From Myxococcaceae bacterium (GTDB lineage: Bacteria; Myxococcota; Myxococcia; Myxococcales; Myxococcaceae): DNA of 34,607 nt. The first letter of the stretch is position 1, and every line of letters starts with the position of its first letter. The notes under the pieces are model-generated. The model did no database searches. It worked only from the letters and a program-made list of their open reading frames with translations, and was not told the DNA's origin. The DNA lies in the NCBI GenBank assembly GCA_016926755.1, contig JAFGNZ010000221.1:1-34607 (forward strand), written 5' to 3'. The translations under genes and the position numbers were made by a program. Shown piece after piece: positions 24,133 to 33,086 of this stretch.

Positions 24133-25776
24133 TCAGAAGGCCTGCTTGAGCGCCACCGTGAAGCCCCGCTCGGCCTTGCCTCCGCCCGCGAGCCCGATGC
24201 CGTAGTAGATGTCGAGCTGGAAGACGTCCGCGATGAGCGCATGGAAGCTGGGCCCGACGCTGCCCACCAGCCGGAGCTGCTCCGCGCCGCTCGCCCGATT
24301 CAGGTCCCCGAACACGGCGACATCCGCGAAGCCACCGACCTTGTAGACGTCGCGGGTGAGCGAGAAGCGCGCCTCGAAGCCCCCGCTCACGACACGGCGA
24401 GCGTAGAAGCGCTCGTCGAACACCCCGCGCACGTGCATGCCCCCCACCGGCTGCTCCTCGATGAAGGGCGCCGAGCCCCACATGTAGGCGCCACGGCTCA
24501 TGAACCACAGATCGTGCCAGCCGATCTCGGTGACCTGCTGGTAGCGGTAGGTCGTGATGCCGTAGCCGCGCCCGGCCTCTCGCGGGTAGTGCCGCCCCGT
24601 GACTTCGAGCTCGTGATGTCGATCACGGCGGAGCTCGTCGATGTCGAAGACGAGCTGCGCCGTGCCGTTCAGGTAGGGCCGCAGCGTGGAGCTGGGGCCC
24701 ACCCCGGCGAGCTCGCCGCTCCCCTCCACGCGGCTGAGCTCGAAGACGTCGAGCTCTTCGGCGCCGAGGCCGATCGCGATCGTGGCGCCGCGGAAGACCT
24801 GGTAGCTCAAGGCGGCGACGAACTGCACCCGGGTGGCGATGTAGCTCTCCAGCCCGACGTCGGGACGCTGGCGGCTCATGAGCTCCCCTCGCACCGACAG
24901 CGCGGGCCGCAGGTGGGTGCTCAGTGGGGGCGTGAGCCACTGCAGCTCGGCGATCGCGCGGGTGAGCGCCGGGTAGGCGTCCCCATCCGAGATGCGCGAG
25001 CGGATCTTGGTCCCCAGCTGCGCGCCGGCTCCCCAGCGATCATTGTCCAGCCAGAGGTCCTCGCCGCGGTACTCGAGCCCCAGCCGCAGGCCATCCACGC
25101 CGCTCAGCCCGGCGACGAGCCCGGCGCCCGTGGCCCACTCGCGGCGGCGGAAGATGATGTGCAGCTCGTAGTCCGCGCGCGGCGGGATGAGCGGGTGGCC
25201 CACGAACCGGCCCAGATCATCGACGATGGAGCCCAGGTCCTCGACCTGCGGCCCCAGGTGGGACACCTTGCTGGTGCGCACCAGCTCGAAGCGCTCCACC
25301 TCCATGCCGCGCTCCAGGCCCAGCGCGGAGAGCTGGCGCTCCAGGTAGGGGCGGTTGAAGACGTTGTGGGGGAGGCTCAGCCCGAGCAGCACCAGCACCG
25401 TCTTCAACGAGCCCTGGCCGCGCAGGATGATCTTCTCGACCCGGCCCTCGTCGATGTCCACGAGGATGCGGCCGTCATCCGCCGCGGTCTCCACCCGGGC
25501 CAGCTCGTAGCCGGCGCGCTTCAGGAAGGAGAGGAGCCGCTCACGGACGAGGTTCGCTCCCTCCAGGTCGATCGTGAAGTCGGGGGGGAGATCCAGGATG
25601 GCGAGGTAGACCTCGTCGTTCAGGACGACATTGCCGCTGAAGACGAAGGACTCGCGGTGGGGGATCGGCTCCTCGGCGGACGCGCTCCCCGCGAGCGCGA
25701 GGAGCAATCCGAAGATCACGAGGGGTGCTTTTGCCCGGGGGCAGCTTCGCCAGAACATGGCCGTTCGAAGCGGCAT
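24133..25776 (-). CDS. Omp85/D15-type outer membrane protein with POTRA-like region
   Basis: A 547-residue protein with a signal peptide (LVIFGLLLALAGSASA, ending near residue 34). An N-terminal globular part includes a POTRA-like beta-alpha-alpha-beta segment: DLEGANLVRERLLSFLKRAG, then ILVDIDEGRVEKIIL. Roughly residues 205-547 are alternating amphipathic strands of a 16-stranded-type barrel, ending in Phe (VALKQAF) as outer-membrane barrels do. The layout is that of the BamA/TamA/D15 superfamily but with one or two POTRA units instead of five, so it is more like a patatin-barrel or TamA-like accessory member than BamA. Its exact cargo is unknown. The ATG at 25776 follows GAGGATAGG. Confidence 0.75.
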   Translation of the reverse strand: MPLRTAMFWRSCPRAKAPLVIFGLLLALAGSASAEEPIPHRESFVFSGNVVLNDEVYLAILDLPPDFTIDLEGANLVRERLLSFLKRAGYELARVETAADDGRILVDIDEGRVEKIILRGQGSLKTVLVLLGLSLPHNVFNRPYLERQLSALGLERGMEVERFELVRTSKVSHLGPQVEDLGSIVDDLGRFVGHPLIPPRADYELHIIFRRREWATGAGLVAGLSGVDGLRLGLEYRGEDLWLDNDRWGAGAQLGTKIRSRISDGDAYPALTRAIAELQWLTPPLSTHLRPALSVRGELMSRQRPDVGLESYIATRVQFVAALSYQVFRGATIAIGLGAEELDVFELSRVEGSGELAGVGPSSTLRPYLNGTAQLVFDIDELRRDRHHELEVTGRHYPREAGRGYGITTYRYQQVTEIGWHDLWFMSRGAYMWGSAPFIEEQPVGGMHVRGVFDERFYARRVVSGGFEARFSLTRDVYKVGGFADVAVFGDLNRASGAEQLRLVGSVGPSFHALIADVFQLDIYYGIGLAGGGKAERGFTVALKQAF

Positions 25777-25829
25777 CCTATCCTCAGCCGCATCAACGTT
25801 CAGCGATCGATCTGCGTGCTCACCGGGCT

Positions 25830-26276
25830 CTAGAGCGCCTTCATCGTGATGTTCACCGGCGTCGCGTTCGTCAGGTTGTCGCTCACCGGGCAGCGCGCCT
25901 CCACTTCGCTCTTGAGCCGGGCGATCTGCTCCGCGGTGGCGGTGCTCTTGATGAGGATCGTCGCCTCGAGGGACTGGTAGCCGGCGCGCACGCCGCGGTC
26001 GGTGCCGGCGAACTTCGCGGGATCCAGCGAGCCCTGCACCGTGATCTCGGTGCTCGCCACCGGGATGCCCAGCTCCTTGGCGATGAAGAAAGTCATATAG
26101 TTCAGGCAGCCCGCATGGGCCGCGAGGATGAAGTCGAGCGGGCTCGGCGCGCCGTTCCTGCCGCCGAGCTCGACCGGCTCGTCCATGAAGATCTTGAAGG
26201 CGTGGGCCTCGGTGGTGCTGCGGGCCATGCTCTCGCCGAAGGTACGGACCTGTCCGGTGTACAGCTGCTTCGCCAT
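25830..26276 (-). CDS. OsmC family peroxiredoxin-like protein
   Basis: A 148-residue OsmC/Ohr-fold protein of normal length. The two reactive cysteines are present: Cys57 in LAAHAGCLNYMTFF and Cys129 in EARCPVSDNL. The family reduces organic hydroperoxides, with these Cys forming a disulfide. The ATG at 26276 is preferred because AGGAG lies 10 nt upstream and the protein then begins like its relatives. It has its own spacer of 102 nt upstream, containing a perfect hairpin and a possible -10 box, so it is probably a separate transcript. Confidence 0.9.
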   Translation of the reverse strand: MAKQLYTGQVRTFGESMARSTTEAHAFKIFMDEPVELGGRNGAPSPLDFILAAHAGCLNYMTFFIAKELGIPVASTEITVQGSLDPAKFAGTDRGVRAGYQSLEATILIKSTATAEQIARLKSEVEARCPVSDNLTNATPVNITMKAL

Positions 26277-26306
26277 GATGCCGTTCTCCTGGTAGAGGGA
26301 GCCGGC

Positions 26307-26357
26307 ATCATAGGAGGGCGGTACCCCCCAGACGAAGTGACCCAGGGAGCGGGTCAC
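26307..26357 (-). promoter_or_regulatory. OsmC upstream region: possible promoter and inverted repeat
   Basis: On the minus strand TATGAT (26312-26307) could be the -10 box, with a weak -35 TTCGTC 18 bp upstream. Just upstream of this is GTGACCC/GGGTCAC (26337-26343 and 26351-26357), a perfect 7-bp inverted repeat with a 7-nt centre. It may be an operator for a redox regulator of osmC or the weak terminator of the lipoprotein gene ending at 26379. The sequence does not decide between them. Confidence 0.35.
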
Positions 26358-26378
26358 GCCTCACCTCATCGCCTCACT

Positions 26379-27017
26379 TCATGGCGAGGAGCCCGAGGCC
26401 ACCTCGCCGCCCGAGCCCAGCTCGACGATGCTCGCGGCGAACTCGCCTTCCAGCTCGGCCTTGAAGGCGCCCGGCTCACTCCTCGCGCGGATGCGGCCGT
26501 GGGCCGTCCCGCCCTCGGGGATGAGGGACACGGTGGCTTCCTCGAGCGCATAGACCTCCGCGGGCCACGTGCGCGTCACGCGGAGCACGTAGCCCTTGCA
26601 GCCGCGCAGATCCCCCGGCTTGTCCAGGTCCGTCTCCTCGCACGCCAGCGCGAGCGAGTAGATGGCCAGCTTCACGCTGCCGCCCCCGGCGGCCGCGCTG
26701 CGCACCGTGCCCAGCAGCACCACGCCTTCCCCTGGCACGAGCGTGCGCGCGGCGCGCATCAGCCGCTGGGGATCGCCCTCGCCCGAGCCCGTCTCCGCCG
26801 CCTTCAGCAGCTCGGAGGGCTTGAAGTAGCGCAGGCTGGCGTCACCCACCAGCGTCGCGTTCAAGGTGAACTTCTCGTGGAACCGCTCCTTGGGCGCCCC
26901 CTCCACGGGGGACTCATAGAAGCGCATCTCCAGGCCCGGGAGCCGCGAGCTCCGGACCGCACAGCCGGACACGAGCACCGCCGCGAGCGCGGCGGTCCAG
27001 GCGAGTCGGACGTTCAT
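26379..27017 (-). CDS. Lipoprotein of unknown function
   Basis: A 212-residue protein with a lipoprotein signal (LAAVLVSGC, Cys19). The rest looks like a single globular beta-rich periplasmic domain (VVLLGTVRSAAAGG, YVLRVTRTWPAEVYALEEATVS) with two further Cys (ACEETD, RGCKGY) that could form a disulfide. I do not recognise the family. It begins 28 nt after the OmpA-family gene on the same strand, so the two are likely one operon and both act at the outer membrane or in the periplasm. Confidence 0.75.
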   Translation of the reverse strand: MNVRLAWTAALAAVLVSGCAVRSSRLPGLEMRFYESPVEGAPKERFHEKFTLNATLVGDASLRYFKPSELLKAAETGSGEGDPQRLMRAARTLVPGEGVVLLGTVRSAAAGGGSVKLAIYSLALACEETDLDKPGDLRGCKGYVLRVTRTWPAEVYALEEATVSLIPEGGTAHGRIRARSEPGAFKAELEGEFAASIVELGSGGEVASGSSP

Positions 27018-27045
27018 GGGTGCATTCTCCTGTCGAGGGTTTGGC

Positions 27046-27870
27046 CTACCGGCCCGCCGACTTCATCTTCACGCCCGGCGCCTGTTCCTCGGGCGCGAGG
27101 ACGATCTCGATGCGGCGGTTCTGGCTCTTGCCCTGCGGCGTCCTGTTGGAGGAGATGGGGTGGTGCTCGCCATAACCCACGGCGGAGAGCCGGTCCGCGG
27201 GCACGCCCTTGTCCTGGAGCAGCTTCAGCACCGCGAGCGCGCGCGTGGTGGACAGCTCCCAGTTGCTCGGGAAGGGGCCCTTGGGATCGGTCGGCACGTC
27301 ATCCGTGTGGCCCTCCACGCGGATGATCTTCCCCGCCACGTCCTTGAGCGCCTCGGCCACCTTCACGAGCGCCGCCTGGCCCTCCGGGTTGATCTTCACA
27401 CTGCCGGACGAGAAGAGGATCTTGTCCTTCATCTTCACCACCATCCGGCCCTTCAGCTCGGACAGCTCGATCTTCCCAGTCTTGATCTCGTCCTTGAGGC
27501 TCTGCGCGAGCGACTCGTACTGCTCGGACTTCTTCTCCAGCTCCGCGCGCGCCTTCTCCAGCTTCTCCTTGCTCTGGGCGAGCGACTCGTTGAGCGCCGA
27601 CAGCTCCTCCACCTTCTTCTGGAGCTCCTGCGCGCGGGCCTCGCTGGTGGCCAGCGCCTCATCGGAATTCGAGCGCTCCTTCTGCGCGGCCTCCAGCTCC
27701 GACGAGAGCTGCGCCACCTTCGCCTCGAGCGACTTCGCCTTCTCCGACTCGTCCCCGTACTGCCGGCGGAAGTTCTCCGCCTCCAAGGCCTTGGCATCGA
27801 GCTGCGACTTCGGCACGCCGCAGCCCAGGAAGAGCCCCACGGTGGCAAGCGACACGATCGTCCGTTTCAT
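27046..27870 (-). CDS. OmpA-family lipoprotein with long coiled coil
   Basis: A 274-residue protein. The signal ends at VGLFLGC (Cys17). Residues 25-160 are an uninterrupted coiled coil rich in Glu, Lys and Ala. Residues 165-265 are an OmpA/MotB-type peptidoglycan-binding domain, with ILFSSGSVKINPEGQAAL, VEGHTDDVP, the Arg-containing NWELSTTRA, and RLSAVGYGEHHP. It should span from the outer membrane to the peptidoglycan. The ATG at 27870 has GGAGG 5 nt upstream, and a perfect hairpin lies in the leader. It heads an operon with the small lipoprotein gene. Confidence 0.9.
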   Translation of the reverse strand: MKRTIVSLATVGLFLGCGVPKSQLDAKALEAENFRRQYGDESEKAKSLEAKVAQLSSELEAAQKERSNSDEALATSEARAQELQKKVEELSALNESLAQSKEKLEKARAELEKKSEQYESLAQSLKDEIKTGKIELSELKGRMVVKMKDKILFSSGSVKINPEGQAALVKVAEALKDVAGKIIRVEGHTDDVPTDPKGPFPSNWELSTTRALAVLKLLQDKGVPADRLSAVGYGEHHPISSNRTPQGKSQNRRIEIVLAPEEQAPGVKMKSAGR

Positions 27871-27890
27871 GTGTTCCTCCCAGTGAGCCC

Positions 27891-27908
27891 CGTCTCTTCG
27901 CAGAGACG
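27891..27908 (-). promoter_or_regulatory. Stem-loop in the leader of the OmpA-family gene
   Basis: CGTCTCTTCGCAGAGACG forms 7-bp arms with a 4-nt loop, 20-38 nt before the ATG and just upstream of the GGAGG. In the mRNA it would place a stable hairpin beside the ribosome binding site, which may protect the transcript or modulate translation. The rest of the 159-nt spacer to the halogenase-like gene shows no clear promoter boxes. Confidence 0.4.
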
Positions 27909-28029
27909 CCGTGTGCGCGGAAACGGCTGGGAGTGCGTTCCGTGGACCAGATGACGCAATGGGATCGCAGTCCTCCAGCCGCGCTGTGCCCAAACGAAGT
28001 CGCCTGGGGGGCGTGCGGCCGGGAGGCGC

Positions 28030-29205
28030 TCAGAAGTTCCCGTAGCCCAGCGCCTTGTCGATGATCCTCCAGTTGTGGGGGGCCAGGGCGTAGGTCGGCC
28101 CCAGGTGGAGGGTGCCCTCGCTGTGCAGCTTCCGGTACGTGGCCAGGAGCTCATGGTAGGGCGCCCGGTGCGCGAGCCGCTCCTGGGTGAGCTTGACCGC
28201 GGCGTCCCAGAACTTGCTCTGGTGGGTGGAGCCGCCCTGGTAGTAGTGGCTGATGAGGTCCTCCATGTCCTGGACCCCCTTGACGAACATCTGGTTGGAG
28301 ACCGGCGCGTCGTTATGGCCGGCGATGTAGTCGAAGAACACCCGGGCGGTGTGGATGTAGAGGAAGATGGAGTTCGCGACGAGCGGCTCGAAGAAGAGGG
28401 CCTTGTTCCCGTTCTTGCAGATGCGCCCCGCGATGATCTGCTTCGCGTAGTAGCACTTGAAGAAGTACTCGCGACCGTCGATGGCGTCGACGCCGAGGAC
28501 CTCCTTCATGTCCGCCAGCGCCTCCTCCTTGCGGGTGATGACGTCGTTGAACATGTAGCCGTACGTCTTACGGCCCTGGAGGGGGACGCCGAACATCCAG
28601 CCGTTCTGGGTGGCGATGTGGTCGGTGTACGGCTCGAACTCGTACTCCCTGACGTTGTGGATGAGGCAGTGATTGATCGGCGTGCAATCACTCATCACGT
28701 AGTCGGTGTAGTCCTCCGGGAAGCCCATGCAGTCGATGACGTAGTCGAACTCGTGCTCCTCGTCGTCGATGGTGAGGGTGACGCGATCCGGGTGGTTCTG
28801 GATGCGCTTGACGTCTCCCTCGATGAGCCCGAACTTCTTCGGCCACAACTGCCGGAGGCGCTCGTAGGCGAACTCGCGGAAGTTGAAGTTGTTGAAGTGG
28901 ATGGCGGTGCTCCCATCCAGCAGCGGGTTCAGGAAGTCATGCTTGCGCCACTTCTTGAACATGCTCCCGAACTTCAGGGTGGCGTCCAGCCGGGCCATGT
29001 CGGCCGGGCTCCCCGGGGTGAAGTCCAGGCCGTACTGCAGCAGCGTCACGAAGCCGCCGTTCGTGCTCTCCCCGATGCCGAGGATCTTCTTCTGCGGGTT
29101 GTGGATCGACACGACCTTCCAGGTGTTGTCGAGCCACGTGCAGAAGTGGGTGAGGCTGAGGATGCCAGCCGTGCCGCCTCCAATGACCGCGAGCTTCTTT
29201 TGCAT
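28030..29205 (-). CDS. Flavin-dependent halogenase-like protein (tryptophan halogenase family)
   Basis: A 391-residue protein starting with an FAD fold (VIGGGTAGI, 7-15) and the family's GIGEST motif (43-48). Lys78 (ATLKFGSMFKKW) falls where PrnA-type halogenases carry the essential Lys79. The Trp-x-Trp-x-Ile-Pro motif is changed to WMFGVP (203-208), and the PLEST-like segment with the catalytic Glu reads EPLVANSI, so that Glu is apparently Val. It is also about 130 residues shorter than PrnA. It is therefore probably a diverged halogenase or a related flavin monooxygenase. No biosynthetic genes surround it, and the partner flavin reductase is not seen. AGGAG lies 7 nt before the ATG. Confidence 0.75.
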   Translation of the reverse strand: MQKKLAVIGGGTAGILSLTHFCTWLDNTWKVVSIHNPQKKILGIGESTNGGFVTLLQYGLDFTPGSPADMARLDATLKFGSMFKKWRKHDFLNPLLDGSTAIHFNNFNFREFAYERLRQLWPKKFGLIEGDVKRIQNHPDRVTLTIDDEEHEFDYVIDCMGFPEDYTDYVMSDCTPINHCLIHNVREYEFEPYTDHIATQNGWMFGVPLQGRKTYGYMFNDVITRKEEALADMKEVLGVDAIDGREYFFKCYYAKQIIAGRICKNGNKALFFEPLVANSIFLYIHTARVFFDYIAGHNDAPVSNQMFVKGVQDMEDLISHYYQGGSTHQSKFWDAAVKLTQERLAHRAPYHELLATYRKLHSEGTLHLGPTYALAPHNWRIIDKALGYGNF

Positions 29206-29320
29206 GGGTTGCTCCTGAACAGGCGGACGGCCTCGCCGCATGGGTCGGCTCCAATGTAATCAAACTGCCCACCCTGGGCGCAAGGGGGGAGGGCGCGCGC
29301 GGGAGCGTAGAATCCAGGCC

Positions 29321-31312
29321 GTGCGCACGCCCCTGGCCCTCCTGTTCCTCCTCCTCGGCACGCGTGTCTCCGCCCAGGAAGCTGCTGACGGCGCGCCGCT
29401 GCGCTTCGAGTCCTCCGAGCTGCGCGAGCTGGCCGGCACCTGGGGCGAGCCGTTCCGTGCGGTGCTGCTGCTGCCCGGGGTAGGCCATGTGCTCTCGGGC
29501 ACGGGCCACCCCGTGGTGCGTGGCGCCCCGCCTTCCGCGACCCTGTTCTCCCTGGATGGGGTGCGCGTGCCGATGCTCTACCACCTGGGGCTCGGGCCCG
29601 CGGTGGTGCACCCGGAGCTGATCGCCGGACTCGACTTCCACCGCGGCGCGGCCCCGGCCCGCTTCGGGCGGGACGCGGGCGGGACGGTGGAGCTGCGCCT
29701 GACGCCACCGAGGGTGGAGGAGGCGCGCACCGTCGCCTCGCTCGACCTGGTCAACGTGGGCCTCTTCACCCAGCTGCCCATTGCCAGCACCGGCACCGAG
29801 GTGACCATGGCCGGACGGTTCGCGTACACGCCCTGGCTCTACGCCGTCTCGCGCTCGGATCGGGTGGCGAACGTCTTCGACTATCAGGCGCGCATCACCC
29901 AGTCCCTGGGCGAGGGCTCGCTGCGCCTGCTGGCGTTCGGCGGCTCCGACACCGCCGGGACACGCGGTGAGGGCACCGTGGCGGAGGTGGGCGCGGGCTT
30001 CCACCGCGTGGATCTGCGCCTCTCGCAGCCGCTCGGAGTAGGGGAGGCGCAGGTGGCGCTCACCTGGGGCGTGGATCGGCTGGCCTTCGGTGGAGGCGGG
30101 GACATCTCTCGGGTCGCCGTGCGCCTCACCGAGCGGACCTTCGGGGCCCGGCTCGCCTGGAACGCGCCCCTCTCCGAGCACGCGAAGCTGGAGGTGGGCG
30201 CGGACGTGGAGCGCCGCCTCGCGGCCACGCACCAGTCCTCCACGCTGCGCCCGGGCGACGTGACGGATCCGGCGCGGCCCACCGTCATCACCACCGTCCA
30301 GCAGCCCGTGGCCGGCACGACGCTCGCGGGCGTCCATGCGCAGCTCGCCTGGGAGCATGGGCCGTGGAGGCTCACGCCGGGCCTGCGCGTCGACTCCTAC
30401 CACCTGGGGCCCGGGCAGACGGACGTGGTGCTCGAGCCGAGGCTGCACGCGCGGCGCGGGCTCACGGACACGGTGGCGGTCCGCCTGGGCGCGGGGCTGG
30501 CCCACCAGATGCCGGGCTACCTCGTGGAGGCGCCCGTCGAGGGCCATGCGGCCCGGCGGTTGGGGCTTCAGCGCACCGTGCAGCTCGGCGCGGGAGTGGA
30601 TGCCCTGGCCCCCGCCGGCTTCCAGCTCTCCGCGGACGCCTTCCTCCACCCGCTGCTGCGCACGGTGGAGCTGGATCTCTTCGCGCTCGACTTCCTCGAC
30701 GCGGACACCGAGGCGCTCGCCGCCTCCCGCGTGGCGCGGGGCCTGGCATACGGCGTCGAGCTGATGGCGCGGCGTCCGCTCACCGAGCGCTGGAGCCTGC
30801 TCGCGTCCTATACCTTCCAGCGGCGCACCCTGCGCACCCGCGTGGAGCGGCGGGACGAGACGGGGGCGCTCCTCTCCACCGAGACGGTCTCCACCGCCGC
30901 CGCGCTGGAGCAGGCCCACATCCTCAACGCCGCCGTCACCGTGAAGCTGCGGTGGGGTGTGACGCTCGGCGCCACGCTGCACTACAACACCGGAGCGCCC
31001 GAGGCCGGTGGGCTCTCGTCCTATACGCGGCGCGAGGGGGTGGACCCGCTCCTGGGCGGCTCGCGCTGGGTGGACGAGGATCGCGACCGCGTGGCCCGGC
31101 TCCCCGGCTTCTTCCGGGTGGATGCGCGCGTGGCCAAGGCGGGCACGCTCGGGCCGGTGGCGCTGGAGGCGTGGCTGGACATCATCAACCTCACGCTCGC
31201 GCGCGAGACGTTCCGCTACAGCTACGGCGAGGAGGAGGGGCGCCTCACGCGCAAGCCCATGGGGGTGCCGCCGCTCACGCTGCCCTCGCTGGGGGTGAAG
31301 GCCACCTACTGA
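29321..31312 (+). CDS. TonB-dependent receptor-like outer membrane protein
   Basis: A 663-residue protein starting at GTG so that the signal peptide RTPLALLFLLLGTRVSAQ is at the N-terminus. A plug domain follows at about 25-130 (VLLLPGVGHVLSGTGHPVVR, FSLDGVRVPMLYHLG, FHRGAAPARFGRDAGG), and then a long beta-barrel of alternating strands, ending with the aromatic Tyr. The carboxypeptidase-like N-terminal repeat common in SusC-type receptors is missing, and I see no clear TonB box. The ligand is unknown, and no TonB, ExbB or uptake genes are near. It diverges from the halogenase-like gene and overlaps the 3' end of the PHP gene by 7 nt. Confidence 0.82.
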   Translation: MRTPLALLFLLLGTRVSAQEAADGAPLRFESSELRELAGTWGEPFRAVLLLPGVGHVLSGTGHPVVRGAPPSATLFSLDGVRVPMLYHLGLGPAVVHPELIAGLDFHRGAAPARFGRDAGGTVELRLTPPRVEEARTVASLDLVNVGLFTQLPIASTGTEVTMAGRFAYTPWLYAVSRSDRVANVFDYQARITQSLGEGSLRLLAFGGSDTAGTRGEGTVAEVGAGFHRVDLRLSQPLGVGEAQVALTWGVDRLAFGGGGDISRVAVRLTERTFGARLAWNAPLSEHAKLEVGADVERRLAATHQSSTLRPGDVTDPARPTVITTVQQPVAGTTLAGVHAQLAWEHGPWRLTPGLRVDSYHLGPGQTDVVLEPRLHARRGLTDTVAVRLGAGLAHQMPGYLVEAPVEGHAARRLGLQRTVQLGAGVDALAPAGFQLSADAFLHPLLRTVELDLFALDFLDADTEALAASRVARGLAYGVELMARRPLTERWSLLASYTFQRRTLRTRVERRDETGALLSTETVSTAAALEQAHILNAAVTVKLRWGVTLGATLHYNTGAPEAGGLSSYTRREGVDPLLGGSRWVDEDRDRVARLPGFFRVDARVAKAGTLGPVALEAWLDIINLTLARETFRYSYGEEEGRLTRKPMGVPPLTLPSLGVKATY

Positions 31313-32862
31313 CGAGCGCGGCGGCGGGCCCACAGGGCGACCACGGCGAGCCCCAGCGCGGCGGCCCACCCGCCCGGAGCTGCGCGGCAGCCGCACCCGG
31401 ACGCCTGCTCCACCTGCGGCGTCGGCCCGGGCACTCCTCGCGCCTCCGCCGTCCGCGCCACCCACAGGTGGCTGGTGACGGTGCGGGGCCGCCCCTCGAC
31501 CCAGACCTCCACCCGGTAGCGATCCTCCCCCTGCTCGGGCGCGATGGCATCCCGCTCCAGCACGAAGGGATCCGAGGTTACCTGCGTCAGCGGCAGCCTC
31601 ACGCCGTTGTGGACGAAGCGCACCTCGTGCCCGAGGCCTCCCGTCACCCGCGCGCTCAGCCGCGTCCCCTCGGCCAGCACCGTGTCCCCGGCCGGAGCCA
31701 CGTCGCTGCCCAGCTCCACCATCGGATCGCCCGGGCCCTGGAGCTTCACCACCGTGCGCCCCGCGCGCACGCCCTCCAGCAGCGCCTCCACGCTCAGCTC
31801 GCGCGCGTACACCAGCGTCGTGGGCTCGGAGATGGGGCTCTGCGTGTCGTTCAGGTCCACTCCCGCCCGGTGGTCGTCGCTGCCGCCGAGCGCCGCCAGG
31901 TGGTGCCCCTGCGACAGCAGCCAGTCCCAGTAGGCGATGGCGCTCTCCGAGAAGAAGCGCCCCAGCTTGTCCCAGCCGCCGGTGCCAATCTCCACCGCGC
32001 TGACTCCCTCGCGCGGCACGGCGAGCTGCCACGCGCAGCCGATGCACTGGCTCCCGAGATCATACGTGGGGTGGTTGATGGAGACGAGGGCACCCTGCCG
32101 CGCATAGGCCTGCAGCGCCTGCTCCAGCGTGGTGCCTTCGCCCAGCCGGGGTGACACGTACGCGGTCGCCCCCACGGCGTTCGCGTGTCCCGAGTAGGTG
32201 GTGTACTCGACGCCGGGCACCAGCAGCAGCTCCGGGTGCCGCTCCTGCGCGGCCTCCAGGAAGTCCAGCGTGGACGGGGTGTTGTGATCCGAGAGGTGGA
32301 TGAAGTCCAGCCCCTGGCTCCGGGCGAAGCGCGCGACGTCATCCAGGGGAGGGCGCGCATCCCCGCTCTCGCGCGAGTGGACGTGGAAGTCTCCCGCATA
32401 CCAGCGCGCCTCCGTGCGCAGCGCGGTGGCCGGGCGGTAGGGGCGCCGCTCGGGCTGGGGCGGCAGCGTGGCCTCCTGGCGCAGGTGAACCTCGATGCGG
32501 TAGCGCGCGGGCGTCTTGCCGATCTTCGCCTTGCCCACCGTCACCCGCCACGTGCCCGCGGGGAGCGGGCCCGCGAGGTAGGAGCGCGAGGCGGCCCGCT
32601 CGCCCACGATGGCGGGCTCCTCGTTACCGCCCCCGTAGCCCCGGAAGCCGCTCGGGTCCTCCAGCCCCCAGTCGAGGATGTTCTCACCCGCGAGATCGTC
32701 GTGACGCACCTCCAGCTCCACGGTGCCGGCGGGCACCTCGAAGGGGACGTCGAAGAAGCGGCCCTCAGCGGGCACCTCACCCTCCAGCACGAGTGGGTTG
32801 GCGGCGGCGCCGAGGCAGCAGAGGGACCCCAGAAGAGAGCAGAGCGGGACGAGAGAGCGCAC
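31306..32862 (-). CDS. PHP-domain (CehA/McbA type) metallo-hydrolase with MYXO-CTERM tail
   Basis: A 518-residue exported protein (signal VPLCSLLGSLCCLGAAA; GTG start at 32862). Residues 25-130 form a beta-sandwich. Residues 155-400 are a PHP phosphoesterase domain with metal residues at DFHVH (His160, His162), LSDHN (Asp192, His193), Glu219, His226, NHP (His264) and GGSDDH. The C-terminus has GCGC, a hydrophobic helix and WARRRARQ, the MYXO-CTERM sorting signal that myxobacteria use for surface display. Relatives hydrolyse phosphodiesters or carbamates (CehA, McbA). An ATG at 32907 is possible but would bury the signal peptide. Confidence 0.88.
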   Translation of the reverse strand: MRSLVPLCSLLGSLCCLGAAANPLVLEGEVPAEGRFFDVPFEVPAGTVELEVRHDDLAGENILDWGLEDPSGFRGYGGGNEEPAIVGERAASRSYLAGPLPAGTWRVTVGKAKIGKTPARYRIEVHLRQEATLPPQPERRPYRPATALRTEARWYAGDFHVHSRESGDARPPLDDVARFARSQGLDFIHLSDHNTPSTLDFLEAAQERHPELLLVPGVEYTTYSGHANAVGATAYVSPRLGEGTTLEQALQAYARQGALVSINHPTYDLGSQCIGCAWQLAVPREGVSAVEIGTGGWDKLGRFFSESAIAYWDWLLSQGHHLAALGGSDDHRAGVDLNDTQSPISEPTTLVYARELSVEALLEGVRAGRTVVKLQGPGDPMVELGSDVAPAGDTVLAEGTRLSARVTGGLGHEVRFVHNGVRLPLTQVTSDPFVLERDAIAPEQGEDRYRVEVWVEGRPRTVTSHLWVARTAEARGVPGPTPQVEQASGCGCRAAPGGWAAALGLAVVALWARRRARQ

Positions 32863-33086
32863 ACGCTCAGCGTACCCAAAGGAGGATGAGCAGTTGGCCA
32901 TTCTCAAGCGAGCAGGGCACCCGTGGGCTTACCTCCGGCATGTAGTAGGAGCTGACTTTCTTCATGGGATGCAGCCTGGCGCTCCCCGGGCAGCTCGCGA
33001 GCCTGGGGCTCGAGCATCAGCGAGGTATCTCCCGGCATGGCGCCACGCTATGGTGCGCGCGCGTTCGAGACTGAGAGGAGAGCTTG

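Noticed and set aside
24133-25776. Assignment of the Omp85-type gene as bamA
   Set aside because: It has too few POTRA units and lacks BamA neighbours (skp, lpxD, fabZ); it is an accessory member at most.
28013-28029. Possible terminator after the halogenase-like gene
   Set aside because: Only a 5-bp interrupted stem with a weak T run can be drawn, below what I would call a terminator.
28937-32047. A 1036-codon minus-strand open frame across the TonB receptor
   Set aside because: Long shadow frames are common in high-GC genes with strong third-position bias; the plus-strand receptor has a signal peptide, plug and barrel, while this frame has no domains.
32867-32965. A 32-codon minus-strand frame (MKKVSSYYMPEVSPRV...) between the PHP and MNIO genes, possibly another small peptide
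   Set aside because: It overlaps the start region of the PHP gene, has no convincing ribosome binding site, and shows no resemblance to the repeats or to known short precursors.
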